The notes beneath the pieces are model-generated. The model saw only the letters and a program-made list of their open reading frames with translations. It ran no database searches and had not been told where the DNA came from. A DNA stretch of 64,000 bases from Harmonia axyridis. Lineage: Eukaryota; Arthropoda; Insecta; Coleoptera; Coccinellidae. Below are positions 53,878-64,000 of this stretch, piece by piece; within the stretch, counting starts at the first letter, position 1, and every line of letters begins with the position of its first letter. A program made the position numbers and the translations under genes. The stretch lies in the NCBI RefSeq assembly GCF_914767665.1, contig NC_059502.1, positions 32,940,812 through 33,004,811 of the forward strand, read 5' to 3'.

Positions 53878-56800
53878 TTTGAATTAACGTGTCTCAGCCG
53901 CTAGGCCATTGACACAAGGTACAATGTACTTATCCTCTAAGCTTTACAAATAGTACTGTTCATAAAATATTCACAAAAAAGGAAACATAGTGTTATATTA
54001 TGTGTAACCTTAAGAAATGTATGAATGGTTATTTTTAAACAGAGTAAAAAGAAACAAATATTGCTTGGGAGGCAATCTTCAATGGAAAGGAGGGTTGTTT
54101 GTAATTTCAGAGACCTGCACGCGAGCACGGCAAAAACTAGTTCAATAATATGAATGATGTGGATATAAAAAATTCTTGAGACCATATCGATTCGTTTCCG
54201 CTGTGGGTCAAAGAACTCTCTGAGCTATGCGTTATTTGTTGGTTCCATATAAATTCTCCTGATATTATAAAGTGCCTTCATACTGTTATCAACAATACAA
54301 TGAGTAGGTATCTAGAGATACAAAGAAAATAAATTAACATACTGAAATAATTAATTCAAACTGAAAACTTGTATTCAGAATACCTACGTATGCAAATCCT
54401 ACAAGCATCAACTAAAATTAAATTAACCAAGCACAGTCGAGAGCAGTTGCTCACGGAATTTCTTCTGCAATTAGTATAAAAAACTGTAGTTTAGAACATC
54501 CGGAATATTTTAGAAATGTTACTGCATTAAAGGTAAATGATTGCTGAAACAGTGTAAATATGGCTGTTGTTTTTCTGTTCATTTCAGAACTGCAGATTCG
54601 ATCGAATTGACAATTTGCATTTGGATGTAGAATGACAATTTCAAGCTTCTTTCAGGATTCCATGATGATCGCGTTACCAGAATCAAAGTATATTCAAGAA
54701 ATATATTGCAAATAAATTACCCAATATTTACGAAAAACCGACAGAGTTGAGATTTTGGGTGTTGAAATGAAACTAATAATTTCCAGCTCTGTACAGAATT
54801 ACAAGCTGATTATAACTTTGGAACACAAAATACATATTGAATTTTTTTGGCTATTTTGCAAGGAGAATCGAAGAAATGCCAAAATGAAAGAAGATAAAAA
54901 GAAGAACAGAAATTTTTTGGAGACGCAATGAATTTAAGTTCAAATGAAAAGATCGATTTCATCCAGAATGGATAAATTTAAATGCTCCGCTCTTAGGATT
55001 AAATGCCTAGGTAGGATATAATGATATATCGATTCGGACAAATCGAACCTTCCACGCATATATTTATTAGTTTTATATTCTCTTTTAGTTTTTGTTTCCG
55101 AAATGATAAATAACATTGGTTCTGAGTATCACGTTATACTATGTTTTCATAGCATGTCACAGGCCAGTTTTGACAGTTCTGTGTTCAAAATTCTGAATTA
55201 ATTATATTGAAGTGAAAATCTGCTTGTGACATTTTGAAAAATAACGTAATTTAACAAGCTAACTTCACTTCAGTGCACCTACCATTGAGTTATTATATCA
55301 GATATTCACATTTTCCTTCATGTTCTTCATTTAAAAACATCTTTTCCTTCAATCTCTGAGTACCGAACCTGGGGGTAATTACCTCCGCTGGGGTAAATCA
55401 GCTATTCTTTGCAGGTAACAAAGAACCTTATAAGTAATAAATAATCAAATGATAAACCGAGTAAAAAATAAAAATTGACGATGGGAACAACAATAAAAAT
55501 GAAAACGGGGCGGCCAAAGTGGAATTTCTTGGAATTCGCGAGAATACTGTAAACTTATTAAGTAGAATTTCAAACTTCTGATCTCTGCACATTTTGGAGT
55601 AAAGCTAGGCAAACTATCTTGTTTTAGCTAACAGAGCTTCAAAAATATCTTTTGCCATCACATTCAAATGTGAGAGTAGTTTTTCAACTCATTAAGTTGT
55701 CAATTTCAAATGCAAATTTAATCTTCTCCAGAATCTCCCCTGAACTTCTTTTGGTGGACCAATGGTAGTTAGTAGAAATATTAAAAAAATCTAAGGTTCA
55801 ATTGATATTCAACTTTTTTGTTTTCTATAATTTTTCGAGTAAAAAATCAAGCACTTATCACGAAATCCCCAAAAAATCGGAATTATCATAAAATTCCATA
55901 TTCATATTTGCTTTTATTCTTTGTATAGATAAAATTTTAAAGTCGAGGTAAACTCAGTTTTTCTTATAGATCAGAGGAGTTACCATATTGAAAAGGTTGC
56001 GAAACACTGCTTCAATCGTAAGAAGAATTACTCACAGCTCATCAATCGATTTCCGCCATATAGCACTGGTTATTCATTCGATATTGTAAGGCCGAAATAT
56101 TGCATATTATTTCAAATATTAACCTTTGAAATTTTTCAAAATTTCACCCTGAATATCCATTGTTCAATTTCTCGAAAATATATTATCACAGAAATGAATT
56201 AACCTTCTTCAGTCACTTTTCGCATGAAATTTGTTACAACATCGTAGCACGATATTAATATTGTTATTATTCAATAGGTTGAGAAATTCTATAAGATATA
56301 AAATCAAGAAGATGATGAATCTTTGTGTGGAGAAGTTTAGAGGCTTCACACCTTTCAATGAAAACCAAAAAGTTATGAAAAATCCCACTTATCAAACTGA
56401 ATCGTTTTTTTTCAGTGTTTCCGTAGCGAGTACCAATAAACATATGTAATTTCTTTTGATTGCTTTGAATACACCTGATGAAAGGATTTTTCTATTGCCT
56501 TCTTTTCCGTATTGTTCTCACAAAAGATAATTTTCAGTAATTTTTGTATGTTCAAATGTTTTAATTGTCCATTAATATAATATAATGAAAATTACAACTA
56601 TTAAAATTTTTAAATTGTGGTTTCTATTTTTCATTTCACATAAATGAAAAAAATTTCACATTATAGATTCAATCATCCTTCCACGTTTGCATCGCCTTGA
56701 CAATTATCGAAAAATTCAATTAATTCATTCAAAATGAAGTGAATGAAAGGAGTTATTGAAATTAAAATTATCTCAATTCCAAATGATTGCATTCATTAAT

Positions 56801-57195
56801 TGATCGCTAAAGAAATTATTCATTGTTTTAGACAAATATACTTTTAATGAGAAGAAATTCGTCAATTGGAATAGTTCATCAATAATCTAATCATATAATT
56901 TCATTACAACCTGTGGATTTTAGATTAAAGTGAGTGTGAAAAAATCATTGTAAAAATCTGATTTGAACTTACACTCGCTTCTGTTATGTTAGAGAGCTTT
57001 GAACGATATTTGAAATCATCAGATTTCTGCGAAATATCTTAATTTGAGATAAGGAAAATTTTCGGAAAATTATAACTAAATCCTTGATGAAGCGCATGAA
57101 TTTCAACGAGTTCTGGTTTCTTCACCATTAATGAGCCTGAGATCGAAGGGGTTGAGAAGAGAGTTCTGTCAATTTCACAACATCGAAATACTTAC
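53878..57195. other. Intergenic, no supported gene
   Basis: 3.3 kb of AT-rich DNA; short open frames only, no repeat pairs or domains that I could support. Confidence 0.55.
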
Positions 57196-57462
57196 CCACC
57201 TTGCTTATATCTGATGATGCATAGTATTTGGTGGGAATTAGGACGGCGTTCTCATTCTGACTTATCAAACACCTCGAATGCACTTTTCACTGCTCCGAAA
57301 CGCACGGTTTTCGTTTCGAGAAGCTGTGAATTTCCCACGGTGTGCAATCGAATGGTCTGGACTAGACGCCCTGACTCGTCATAGAGGTTGCTTGGACGTC
57401 GTCGCATGCGCGCCACACTAAAACTGTTGGGCGTCCTTTGGTTCGGTATTTCCAATAATAAA
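57196..57462 (-). other. Coding-like exon of an unknown gene, frameshifted
   Basis: Minus-strand stretch bounded by acceptor ttctctag and a strong donor GTGG|gtaagtatt, richer in GC and codon-like. The open frame reads RRRPSNLYDESGRLVQTIRL, HTVGNSQLLETKTVRFG and AVKSAFEVFDKSE, then a stop at 57252-57254. A one-base shift at that point continues without stop as NENAVLIPTKYYASSDISKV up to the donor. This looks like a real exon with a single-base disruption (pseudogene or sequence error). I do not recognise the protein. The mariner at 57,711 lies just upstream. Confidence 0.4.
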
Positions 57463-57735
57463 CTAGAGAAAACAAACATAATCACACCATTTAAATTTGC
57501 GAATTTCGAATCTTGAATCCGAAAGATGGACAAAAAATTCGTGAAAAGCACTGTTAGAAGCTGTTCACATTCATACTTCTTTTAACTCCATGTAAAAGGA
57601 ATCCTCTATTACTAAACTTTGATACTTACTATCATTTTGAATGAGTTAAAAACAATAAGGAGTAGAAATGTTGATAGTAAGCCATTCAGTGTACGTTAAC
57701 GTGAGAAATAACTGGCCAATTATGAAGTCCCCGGT

Positions 57736-58900
57736 CTAACATAAAAAAACACATTTTTTTTGGCAAAATTCGATTTTATTATCCAACATAGTTGCCTTCG
57801 AGGGCGATAAAGCGATCATAACGATCTCCCAACTTTTCGATACCATGGCGAGCATTCTGTTGAGTTTTGAGAACAGAAAAAAGTCGCTGGGAACCAGATC
57901 TGGCGAATACGGTGGTTGCTGAAGCAATTCGAAGCCCAATTCATGCAATTTTGCCATTGTTTTCATTGATTTGTGACACGGCGCATTTTTTCGAGGAAAC
58001 AGCACCTTTTTTCTTCAAATGAGACCGTTTTTGAACGATTTCATCCTTTAAACGATCCAATAACACTATATAATAATCGCTGTTGATGGTCTGGTCCTTT
58101 TGGAGGTAATCAATGAATATTATACCTTGCGCAACCCAGAACACTGATGCCATAACCTTGCCAGCTGACTGTTATGTTTTTCCTCGCTTTGGACTCGGTT
58201 TATCGTGTGCAGTCCACTCAGCTGACTGTCGATTGGACTCCGGAGTGAAATGCCATGTTTCATCCATTGTCTCATATCGACGCAAAAATTCAGGTTTATT
58301 GCACTTAAACAGCTTTAAACACTATTAAGAATCACTAACACGTTCAAAAAGTATCAATCACAGGAAAACACACTATAATATATAATTATTTATTAATCTT
58401 AGGCTATCGATTTCGGAACATTCCTATTCTATCATCAGGCCAGCTGAAAGTACACGATTTTACAACATTTTCATTTGTTATGATTAACCTTTGTATTCGA
58501 AATGGAATATTTAGGGTTAAGTTCCGAAATCGATAGCCTAAGATTAATAAATAATAATATATTATAGTGTGTTTTCCTATGATTGGTACTTTTTGAACAA
58601 GAACATACTATGGAAGAATTTATAACTAATACATTAACACGTTGTTGCTTTCGATCGATTGTGAGCTCGCGCGGAACCTATTTTCCACACAGCTTTCTCA
58701 TGTACAAATATTCGTGAAAGATATGATGTACACGTTCAGATGATATTTTCACAATGTCTGCTATCTCGATCAACTTCACTTTACGGCCATTCAAAATTAT
58801 TTTGTGAACTTTTATTTTTATTTTTTCGTCGGTGACTGCCTCTTTTGAGCGTCCACTGGCGTTCGGTGCTCATTACACCACGTTTCAACTTACTATACTA
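57736..58900 (-). pseudogene. Dead mariner transposase
   Basis: Pieces in order on the minus strand: a helix-turn-helix part with KVKLIEIADIV near 58,770, the cut by the MITE at 58,34x-58,64x, MASVFWVAQGIIFIDYLQKD, DYYIVLLDRLKDEIVQKRSH, then LFPRKNAPCHKSMKTMAKLH and PYSPDLVPSDFFLFSKL. The position of the second catalytic Asp reads RKN instead of QDN, and frames shift at several points. Confidence 0.88.
58342..58598. mobile_element. MITE with 78-bp inverted arms inside the mariner
   Basis: Arms 58342-58419 and 58521-58598 are inverted copies with very few mismatches, beginning GTTCAAAAAGTA and ending GGCTATCGATTTCGGAAC. The loop is 101 bp. The mariner word CACTAACACGTT/CATTAACACGTT occurs at 58333-58344 and again at 58632-58643, so the inserted segment appears to be about 299 bp, slightly longer than the hairpin itself. 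Confidence 0.9.
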
Positions 58901-59813
58901 TACTATGATGGTTGATTTTCCTGGTGCAGACCCCGGAAACTCTTCATCAAGCCAAGATTTTGCTTCAATTGTATTTTTTCCCTTCAAAAAGCAATATTTA
59001 ATCAGCACTCAAAAGTCTTTTTATTTAATCTTTTTTCAAATAACAAAAGTAGCTGCAGCACACCGCAATATATCACTAACTAATGGTCGGACTGCTGTCA
59101 AATTTGGACACGTATCGTTTGAAGGTTGGTACTAACTAAAAATCTTATGGATTTAATACTAGCACCGCCATCTGTACATCAGACCGTGGACTTTTCAATT
59201 GGCCTAATATAAGGTGTACCCAAAGCCGTCGCTAGCCAAACTACCGCCCTAACAGAAGTCTACTCTGCAGAATGCAAAAAATTAATATTGAATAATCGTC
59301 TTCTGACGAGATGTGACAAAAGTGAAATCATCTTTTTGAAAAATTTTGGTAATAATATACGGCAAATATTGATTAACAAAAAAATTAGCAATTTCAAATC
59401 TATACAAAAAATTAAATTCTTTTAAGACATTTTGTGACGTCACAATTGCCCATGAGACTCTTAGACTGACTTCCAGGGGTGGTTTGGCTTATTTGGCAAC
59501 AAAACCACTACCCAGGTTTTCACAAATTTAATAAAATTAAAATATACAAAGATCGATCATCTTCACTCTAAACAAATAATATTGAAATAAAAACTTAAAC
59601 TTAAATCAATTTTTAATAAATCACTGTACTATTAGGATGGAACCTCTTCTTTAGATTATTTTCAGGCTTCTAAACACCATATCCCAGCAGGAAGCTATAG
59701 TACTCCAATTCCCATTCAGCGAAGTTGATGTAATAACGCCAGGTATAACGCAGGTATTCTCTCAGTTTCGGGAAATAAAGTGGTTTGAGGTAAGTACTAT
59801 TCCAAGTTCTATA

Positions 59814-59945
59814 TCTCAAGGAAGTTCTACTTTTCGATATTTCAATCCCAATGAAGATTTTTCTCGTTTAATCCCAAGGCAGGTTGTACTTTTTGATATT
59901 TTTCAATCCCAAGTGAGGTTTTTGTTATTCTAATCCCACAGGGGG
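59814..59945. repeat. Two to three imperfect ~60-bp tandem units
   Basis: Units share GTACTTTTTGATATTTTTCA and AATCCCAA followed by a GAGGTTTTT-like tail, with several substitutions and small indels between units. Confidence 0.6.
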
Positions 59946-60044
59946 TGCTTTGGGAAAATGAACAACGATATTAGAATATGTTAACCTCAATTTAAACCTC
60001 CTTCTCGGATTTCTAACCAAGCAATTACAAAGAAATGATTATAT

Positions 60045-60310
60045 TTATAATCTAAGTATATATAAAACCGCTTGCACATATACGTCAAACTTTAAACGTA
60101 AAATCACAGCCCAAACGGGACCATCTAGAGCAAAAATGACAAGAATAAGACCCCCCTCAAAATCGTCTGGAGATCCCGAGAAAAATCCCAAACCTTCGAT
60201 TCTCCCCGCGGTTTTCGAGTATACGGGGTGTTTCGGATCATTTTGACATTTCAAGTCCCATATTTCTGTGGTATCTGTGGACAATTTGGTTGTCAGTGTC
60301 ATGTTAATAA
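60045..60310 (-). repeat. Repeat-derived segment with a CACCCCGTA-type end
   Basis: The 85-codon minus-strand frame (PKHPVYSKTAGRIEGLGFFS) runs through text such as ACGGGGTGTTTCGGATCA that looks like a transposon terminus rather than a gene. Confidence 0.4.
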
Positions 60311-61000
60311 TAAATATTCCATTTCGATATATGAAAGTTCTTGAAAAAGTTTGCAGTTTCCAAAATTGTTATTCAATATTTAAATAAATGCCGACAGATA
60401 AAATGCAAAGTCTTCGGCGAATCGAAAATTCCATAGATATTTGTCAAAATTTGGAAATGAACATTGATATCATCATCGAATGCATTTTCCTCAACTCAGG
60501 TTCATTTGAAGGGTTTGTATTATTTGGAATTAATTGGTTGAATGTTATACTTTATTTCAGGAATTTTTCGTTTATTTTCCACAAACTATAAAACTACATT
60601 CCCTTTCGTGAGAATTTGAATTTATTGCGACAGAAGATGGAACTACCAAAGAGAACAGAAGCTTCATTCATCAATTCAGTCTTGGATTGGAGTAAAAGTT
60701 ATGCTACTATGAAACAGTATTAAACAGATAGAAAAACTCCTTATAGATAATTCACAATTGGCTTTATTACTGGAAAAAAAGAGCCAAGTTAGTCAGATAA
60801 CAGTCAAAAGTTTCCATGTGTTTTTTGAATATCTAAAATATACACTTTTACGACAGAGGAGTGCAAAAATATAAGTGACCACTCCGTTTTTGAAGAATTT
60901 GAGTGCAGTGCTGTTGAATTTATAATGAATGAGTCAAATCTTTCATACTAATAATTTCAACTATATATACCCTGTTATATTATTTTCCGCTCAACTGAAA

Positions 61001-61250
61001 CATGTATTAATAAACCTTGGAAATTAGAGACTCTCAAACTTATAACCTGATTTCTCAAAAAGGTTTCACCAAGATAAGATATTATAGGTAATTGCTTATG
61101 AGGTAACATAGGCCATGGGTATTTGAAAGGCAAGTCTATTCATTATGTCTCTTTTTAGTTCGTTTATTATAGCTATACTGAATATTTCTAAAAATAACAT
61201 TCACTTTAGATGTGAATTAATTAAATTTGGACTTATGCATCATATCATAT
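61001..61250. repeat. Direct repeat left of the Copia remnant
   Basis: Shares GCTCAACTGAAA, AATAAACCTTGGAAAT-like, TATAGCTATACTGAATAT and AAATTTGGACTTATGCATCA with 62,424-62,870 in the same orientation. Possibly a decayed LTR. Confidence 0.55.
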
Positions 61251-61689
61251 ATGACTACGAAATTGAGAAAGACATATTCTTCTAAATTCCATTATAAGTC
61301 TTTTGAATAGTACTTTGAAGATATTGATTTCAATAACGTATGGAATATATCAGTTGAAATACTAGTCAAAATGTTACGACAGAAATAAATTTTGAAGGAT
61401 CATTCAGTATATGAAGAATTTTAACATGGCAGTCACTTTCGAAATTGGTATCAATTTTCCAGCAATTCAATGAAGGTATAAAATACTTTAAAAAGCAACT
61501 ATTTATTGAAAATTTCCATTTCATGAATGATCAAATTTGTATAATGTAGATACCTACCTATTTGTTGACTAAAGTTTCCAATCTTTTAATCGTTATAGGA
61601 ATAGGTGCTATATGGCCATTTCATCGAACCCACTAATATGGGTCAATAGTATTGACCGATACAATTTTAGTACCGATTTCAAATACTCA

Positions 61690-62165
61690 GTTCCTTTTGA
61701 CTGAAGTAAAATTTGAACAATGATCTTTGTATCTTGAAATAAGTTTTGCACTTTTCCAGTGTTCAACAATGAGATAATTATTAAATTGACTCAAGAAATT
61801 AACAGAGTATGCTATATCAGGACTAGTTAATACTGCTAAAGATGTTAATAAACCTATTAATTTCTTATATGGTTCATCATTACAACTCTTTTTTGTTGAA
61901 TCAAAATTCAATTTAGTTTTCACATGTTCACAATCAGACATGTTGAATTATTGCAATACATATTTGAAGAATATAATCGATAGCTTTACTACCTTTTCCA
62001 TAATTTCTAGTAATATTCATCCCTAATCATTTTTTAGCTTCCCCTAATTTTTTTTTCATAAAATTTTCTATCAGAAAATTCATTCAGAATTAACATTAGT
62101 TAAAACAAAAAAGTCATCCACGTACAATGCAACAATAGTAAGCCAGTTATTTTTTGATTTATGTA
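61690..62165 (-). pseudogene. Ty1/Copia reverse transcriptase remnant
   Basis: On the minus strand, about 62,150-62,100 reads NWLTIVALYVDDFFVLTN, the Copia catalytic YVDD block. After stops, 61941-61687 reads PYKKLIGLLTSLAVLTSPDI then AYSVNFLSQFNN and EHWKSAKLISRYK, the segment that follows the RT in Copia polyproteins. Gag, protease, integrase and RNase H are not seen. It lies between two direct repeats (61,001-61,250 and 62,424-62,870), consistent with a strongly deleted element. Confidence 0.85.
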
Positions 62166-62423
62166 AATACTATGATCAATATTGTTGATCTTTTGAAACT
62201 TATATCTATCAAAATTTTATTTACTATATAGGACATGAATTGCCCTGTTTAATTCACTTCTGAGTAAAACCCAGAGCCACAAGTCTCGTTCTATAACATA
62301 GCATTAATACAATCTTTAGATACTAAAAAACTCCTTAGTTCCTCAGGAATTTCCAATAGGTTCTTCAAATTGTTGCAATTATATTGTATTTCTTCACAAA
62401 ATATGGAATAGAAGAATAATTTG

Positions 62424-62870
62424 CTGCTCAACTGAAAAATGTATTGATAAACCTTGGAAATGAGGGGCTTCTTATAACCTGATTTCTCAGATATGGGTAT
62501 CCGAAAGGTAAATCTATTATTCATTCTGCCTCTTTTCAGTTTGTTTATTACAGCTATACTGAATATTCCTAAAACAAAATCTCACTGTAGGTCTTTTCAT
62601 AGATCTTATCGAACCATTATGTAAATTCAATATTTGTCAAAACTGAAAATAAACATTGAATGCAATTTCTTTATTTCAGGTAGTATTTCTATTAATGAGT
62701 CAATGGAATGAATGTAACTTCATTTTAGGGCTCACAAGTAAATATCCAATGGAATGATAGCCCTTAAAATATATCTATTATTCATTTTGAATTGACTTAC
62801 AAGAATATCAATATTTGTCAATTTTTCCCACCCAATCATCAAATAAATTTGGACTTATGCATCATACATG
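62424..62870. repeat. Direct repeat right of the Copia remnant
   Basis: Same-orientation partner of 61,001-61,250, longer because of an inserted stretch of about 200 bp. Confidence 0.5.
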
Positions 62871-63230
62871 TCTCTATAAAGAAGAAATGTGCTAATTTAA
62901 AATCTTAATGTTGGGATTATATTATTATTCAATATTCTCTAAAAATTTTTTACAAACCTATAAGCATGAATAACTTTCTTGAAAGACTGACGCTCACATT
63001 TTGATTATTCATTTCTCCCAAATTCTTCAAAGAAAGAAATTGCCATTTCTGGAAAAATGAGATCTGAGAATTTGGTTGATATCGGTTATTTTTTATTCAT
63101 TATTAAAGAATACAATATATGATTTATATTTGAACAAAATTTTAAGACATGCGTTTGACTGATGATCATAGAGAAATCTTTGTTTATGGTTATGACTGCG
63201 TTCGGCAAATCCACACTAGAGATGGGCAAA
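62871..63230. other. Intergenic, nothing recognised
   Basis: AT-rich without supported features. Confidence 0.5.
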
Positions 63231-63236
63231 GGTCAG

Positions 63237-63338
63237 AAAATTATCGATATCTATATATTGTATCGATATTTTCTGACACTATCGAAATGTATCGAAATAC
63301 ATATGTAAGAGTAAAATATCGATATATATCGCTGTGAT
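63237..63338. promoter_or_regulatory. Cluster of TATCGATA-type sites
   Basis: Within 100 bp there are TTATCGATATC, GTATCGATATT, two CTATCGAAATG/GTATCGAAATA variants and ATATCGATATATATCG. TATCGATA is the DRE core bound by DREF at many insect promoters. The preceding CTAGAGATGGGCAAAGG resembles some hAT-type ends, so a transposon origin is also possible. No gene starts nearby. Confidence 0.35.
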
Positions 63339-63679
63339 ATTTTGGTGTGAGAAAATTCTGTTGATTTGAATAAAGTTTTTCTATCATAGAGGATAATAAT
63401 AAGATTCAGTGGAAAACGACATATTTAGTAGTTTGCTTCCATTTTTATGGAGTATTTTGTCGTCCTGAACATTTATAGGGACATTGATGTTGACGAGGAC
63501 GCTGTGATTACAAAGTTTTCAAAGGGTTCAAAGTTTTAAAGACCAAATTAGATTTTGTGATGTAGTTGCCAATTGTCTTCTTTTTTTCATATTAAACAAT
63601 CTAATTTTTTTTAAATTTCTTCCCGAATGTTTAAAACCCTGATTAGTAAATAATGCTATTATAATACAACAAATACATA

Positions 63680-64000
63680 AGGGTACAACTTTTTTTTGCG
63701 AAATTCGAGGCTTTATTGTAAAAAACTGGTTATACATTTATAATTCAAAGTATTGCCCATCGCTGGTCACTACTTTCTCCCATCTTTCGGACAGCGTACA
63801 AATTGAAAAAACTGGTCATCTTTTGAAGCGATCCACGAATCGATTCAAGTTTTTACTTCTTCATAAGATCGGAAGTGTTGGTCAGCCAGGCCGTGTGCTA
63901 TTAATTGAAACAAGTGATAGTCCGTGGGAGCAACGTCTGGAGAATACGTCGGGTAGGGTTGTGGGATAGGAATTCCCATTTTAACGTTTCCAAGTATATC
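63680..64000 (-). mobile_element. 3' end of a mariner of the 51-kb family (runs off the window)
   Basis: Begins AGGGTACAACTTTTTTTTGC after TA at 63678-63679. The minus strand reads ETLKWEFLSHNPTRRILQT in one frame and then, through stops, text matching HGLADQHFRSYEEV and the terminal region of the 51,057-52,141 element. Degenerate. Confidence 0.85.

Larger units (their letters stand above)
57711..59207 (-). mobile_element. Mariner element interrupted by a MITE
   Basis: Inverted ends ACTGGCCAATTATGAAGT with CCCCGGTCT and (right) TTAGGCCAATTGAAAAGT with CCACGGTCT are flanked by TA (57709-57710 and 59208-59209). The 1,497-bp length minus the roughly 300-bp insertion gives the normal mariner size. 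Transposase is on the minus strand but dead. Confidence 0.92.
59210..61000. other. Intergenic with repeats, no gene
   Basis: Contains an imperfect tandem repeat at 59,814-59,945 and a repeat-derived open frame at 60,045-60,302. Otherwise AT-rich. Confidence 0.5.

Noticed and set aside
58113..59135. Plus-strand ORFs of 71 and 96 codons
   Set aside because: They are antisense to the dead mariner transposase and partly within its TIR region.
60045..60302. 85-codon minus-strand ORF as a small gene
   Set aside because: The sequence carries a transposon-terminus-like GGGGTGTTTCGG end and no gene context; listed as a repeat instead.
1..64000. CRISPR arrays, operons or other prokaryotic systems
   Set aside because: Spliced genes, insect transposons and AT-rich intergenic DNA show this is eukaryotic; no regularly spaced repeats of CRISPR type are present.

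Overview
This is eukaryotic nuclear DNA from an insect: AT-rich, with spliced genes on the minus strand and many insect-type transposons (mariner, Tc1, hAT, BEL/Pao, jockey/RTE-like non-LTR, Copia). The repeat style would fit a beetle, but the sequence does not prove the order.

Two host genes are well supported, both on the minus strand. The first, from about 24,759 down past position 1, is an SLC15/POT proton-coupled oligopeptide transporter (relative of Drosophila yin). I could place 13 coding exons whose splice phases all join, giving about 713 codons; the N-terminal exon and the last codons are missing. The second (38,905 to 35,516) is a two-exon class A GPCR of 362 residues with an ENY motif in place of DRY. 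Weaker candidates are a 69-residue Ser-rich ORF with a TATA-like element (27,034-27,243) and a frameshifted coding-like exon (57,196-57,462).

The transporter introns are packed with insertions, none of which hits an exon: a Harbinger-like element (397-1226), a dead mariner, two probable solo LTRs, a non-LTR RT fragment, a nearly complete BEL/Pao retrotransposon with 532-bp LTRs and a 5-bp target duplication (11,256-17,975), a non-LTR RNase H relic, a CAGGGTG-ended TIR element (19,481-21,394) and a decayed RTE-like retrotransposon (22,260-24,115).

The interval 24.8-35.5 kb holds dead Tc1 and mariner pieces and then about 8 kb of featureless AT-rich DNA. A hAT element with an uninterrupted 638-residue transposase, 16-bp TIRs and an exact 8-bp target duplication (39,187-41,585) lies just upstream of the GPCR start exon and is the most striking mobile element here.

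From 41.6 kb to the end I see no confident host gene. It holds palindromic GGGGCCC elements (42.5-43.0 kb), a foldback element with two 232-bp arms (43,054-43,870), two GC-rich hairpins (49.2 kb), an internally deleted mariner next to a Tc1 that lost its first catalytic Asp (51.1-53.9 kb), a mariner invaded by a 78-bp-armed MITE (57.7-59.2 kb), a Copia remnant between direct repeats (61-62.9 kb), a TATCGATA cluster (63.2 kb) and the end of another mariner (63.7-64 kb). I found no new biological system; the most useful observations are the intact hAT, the two-exon GPCR with altered motifs, the transporter motif variant and several small MITE families.
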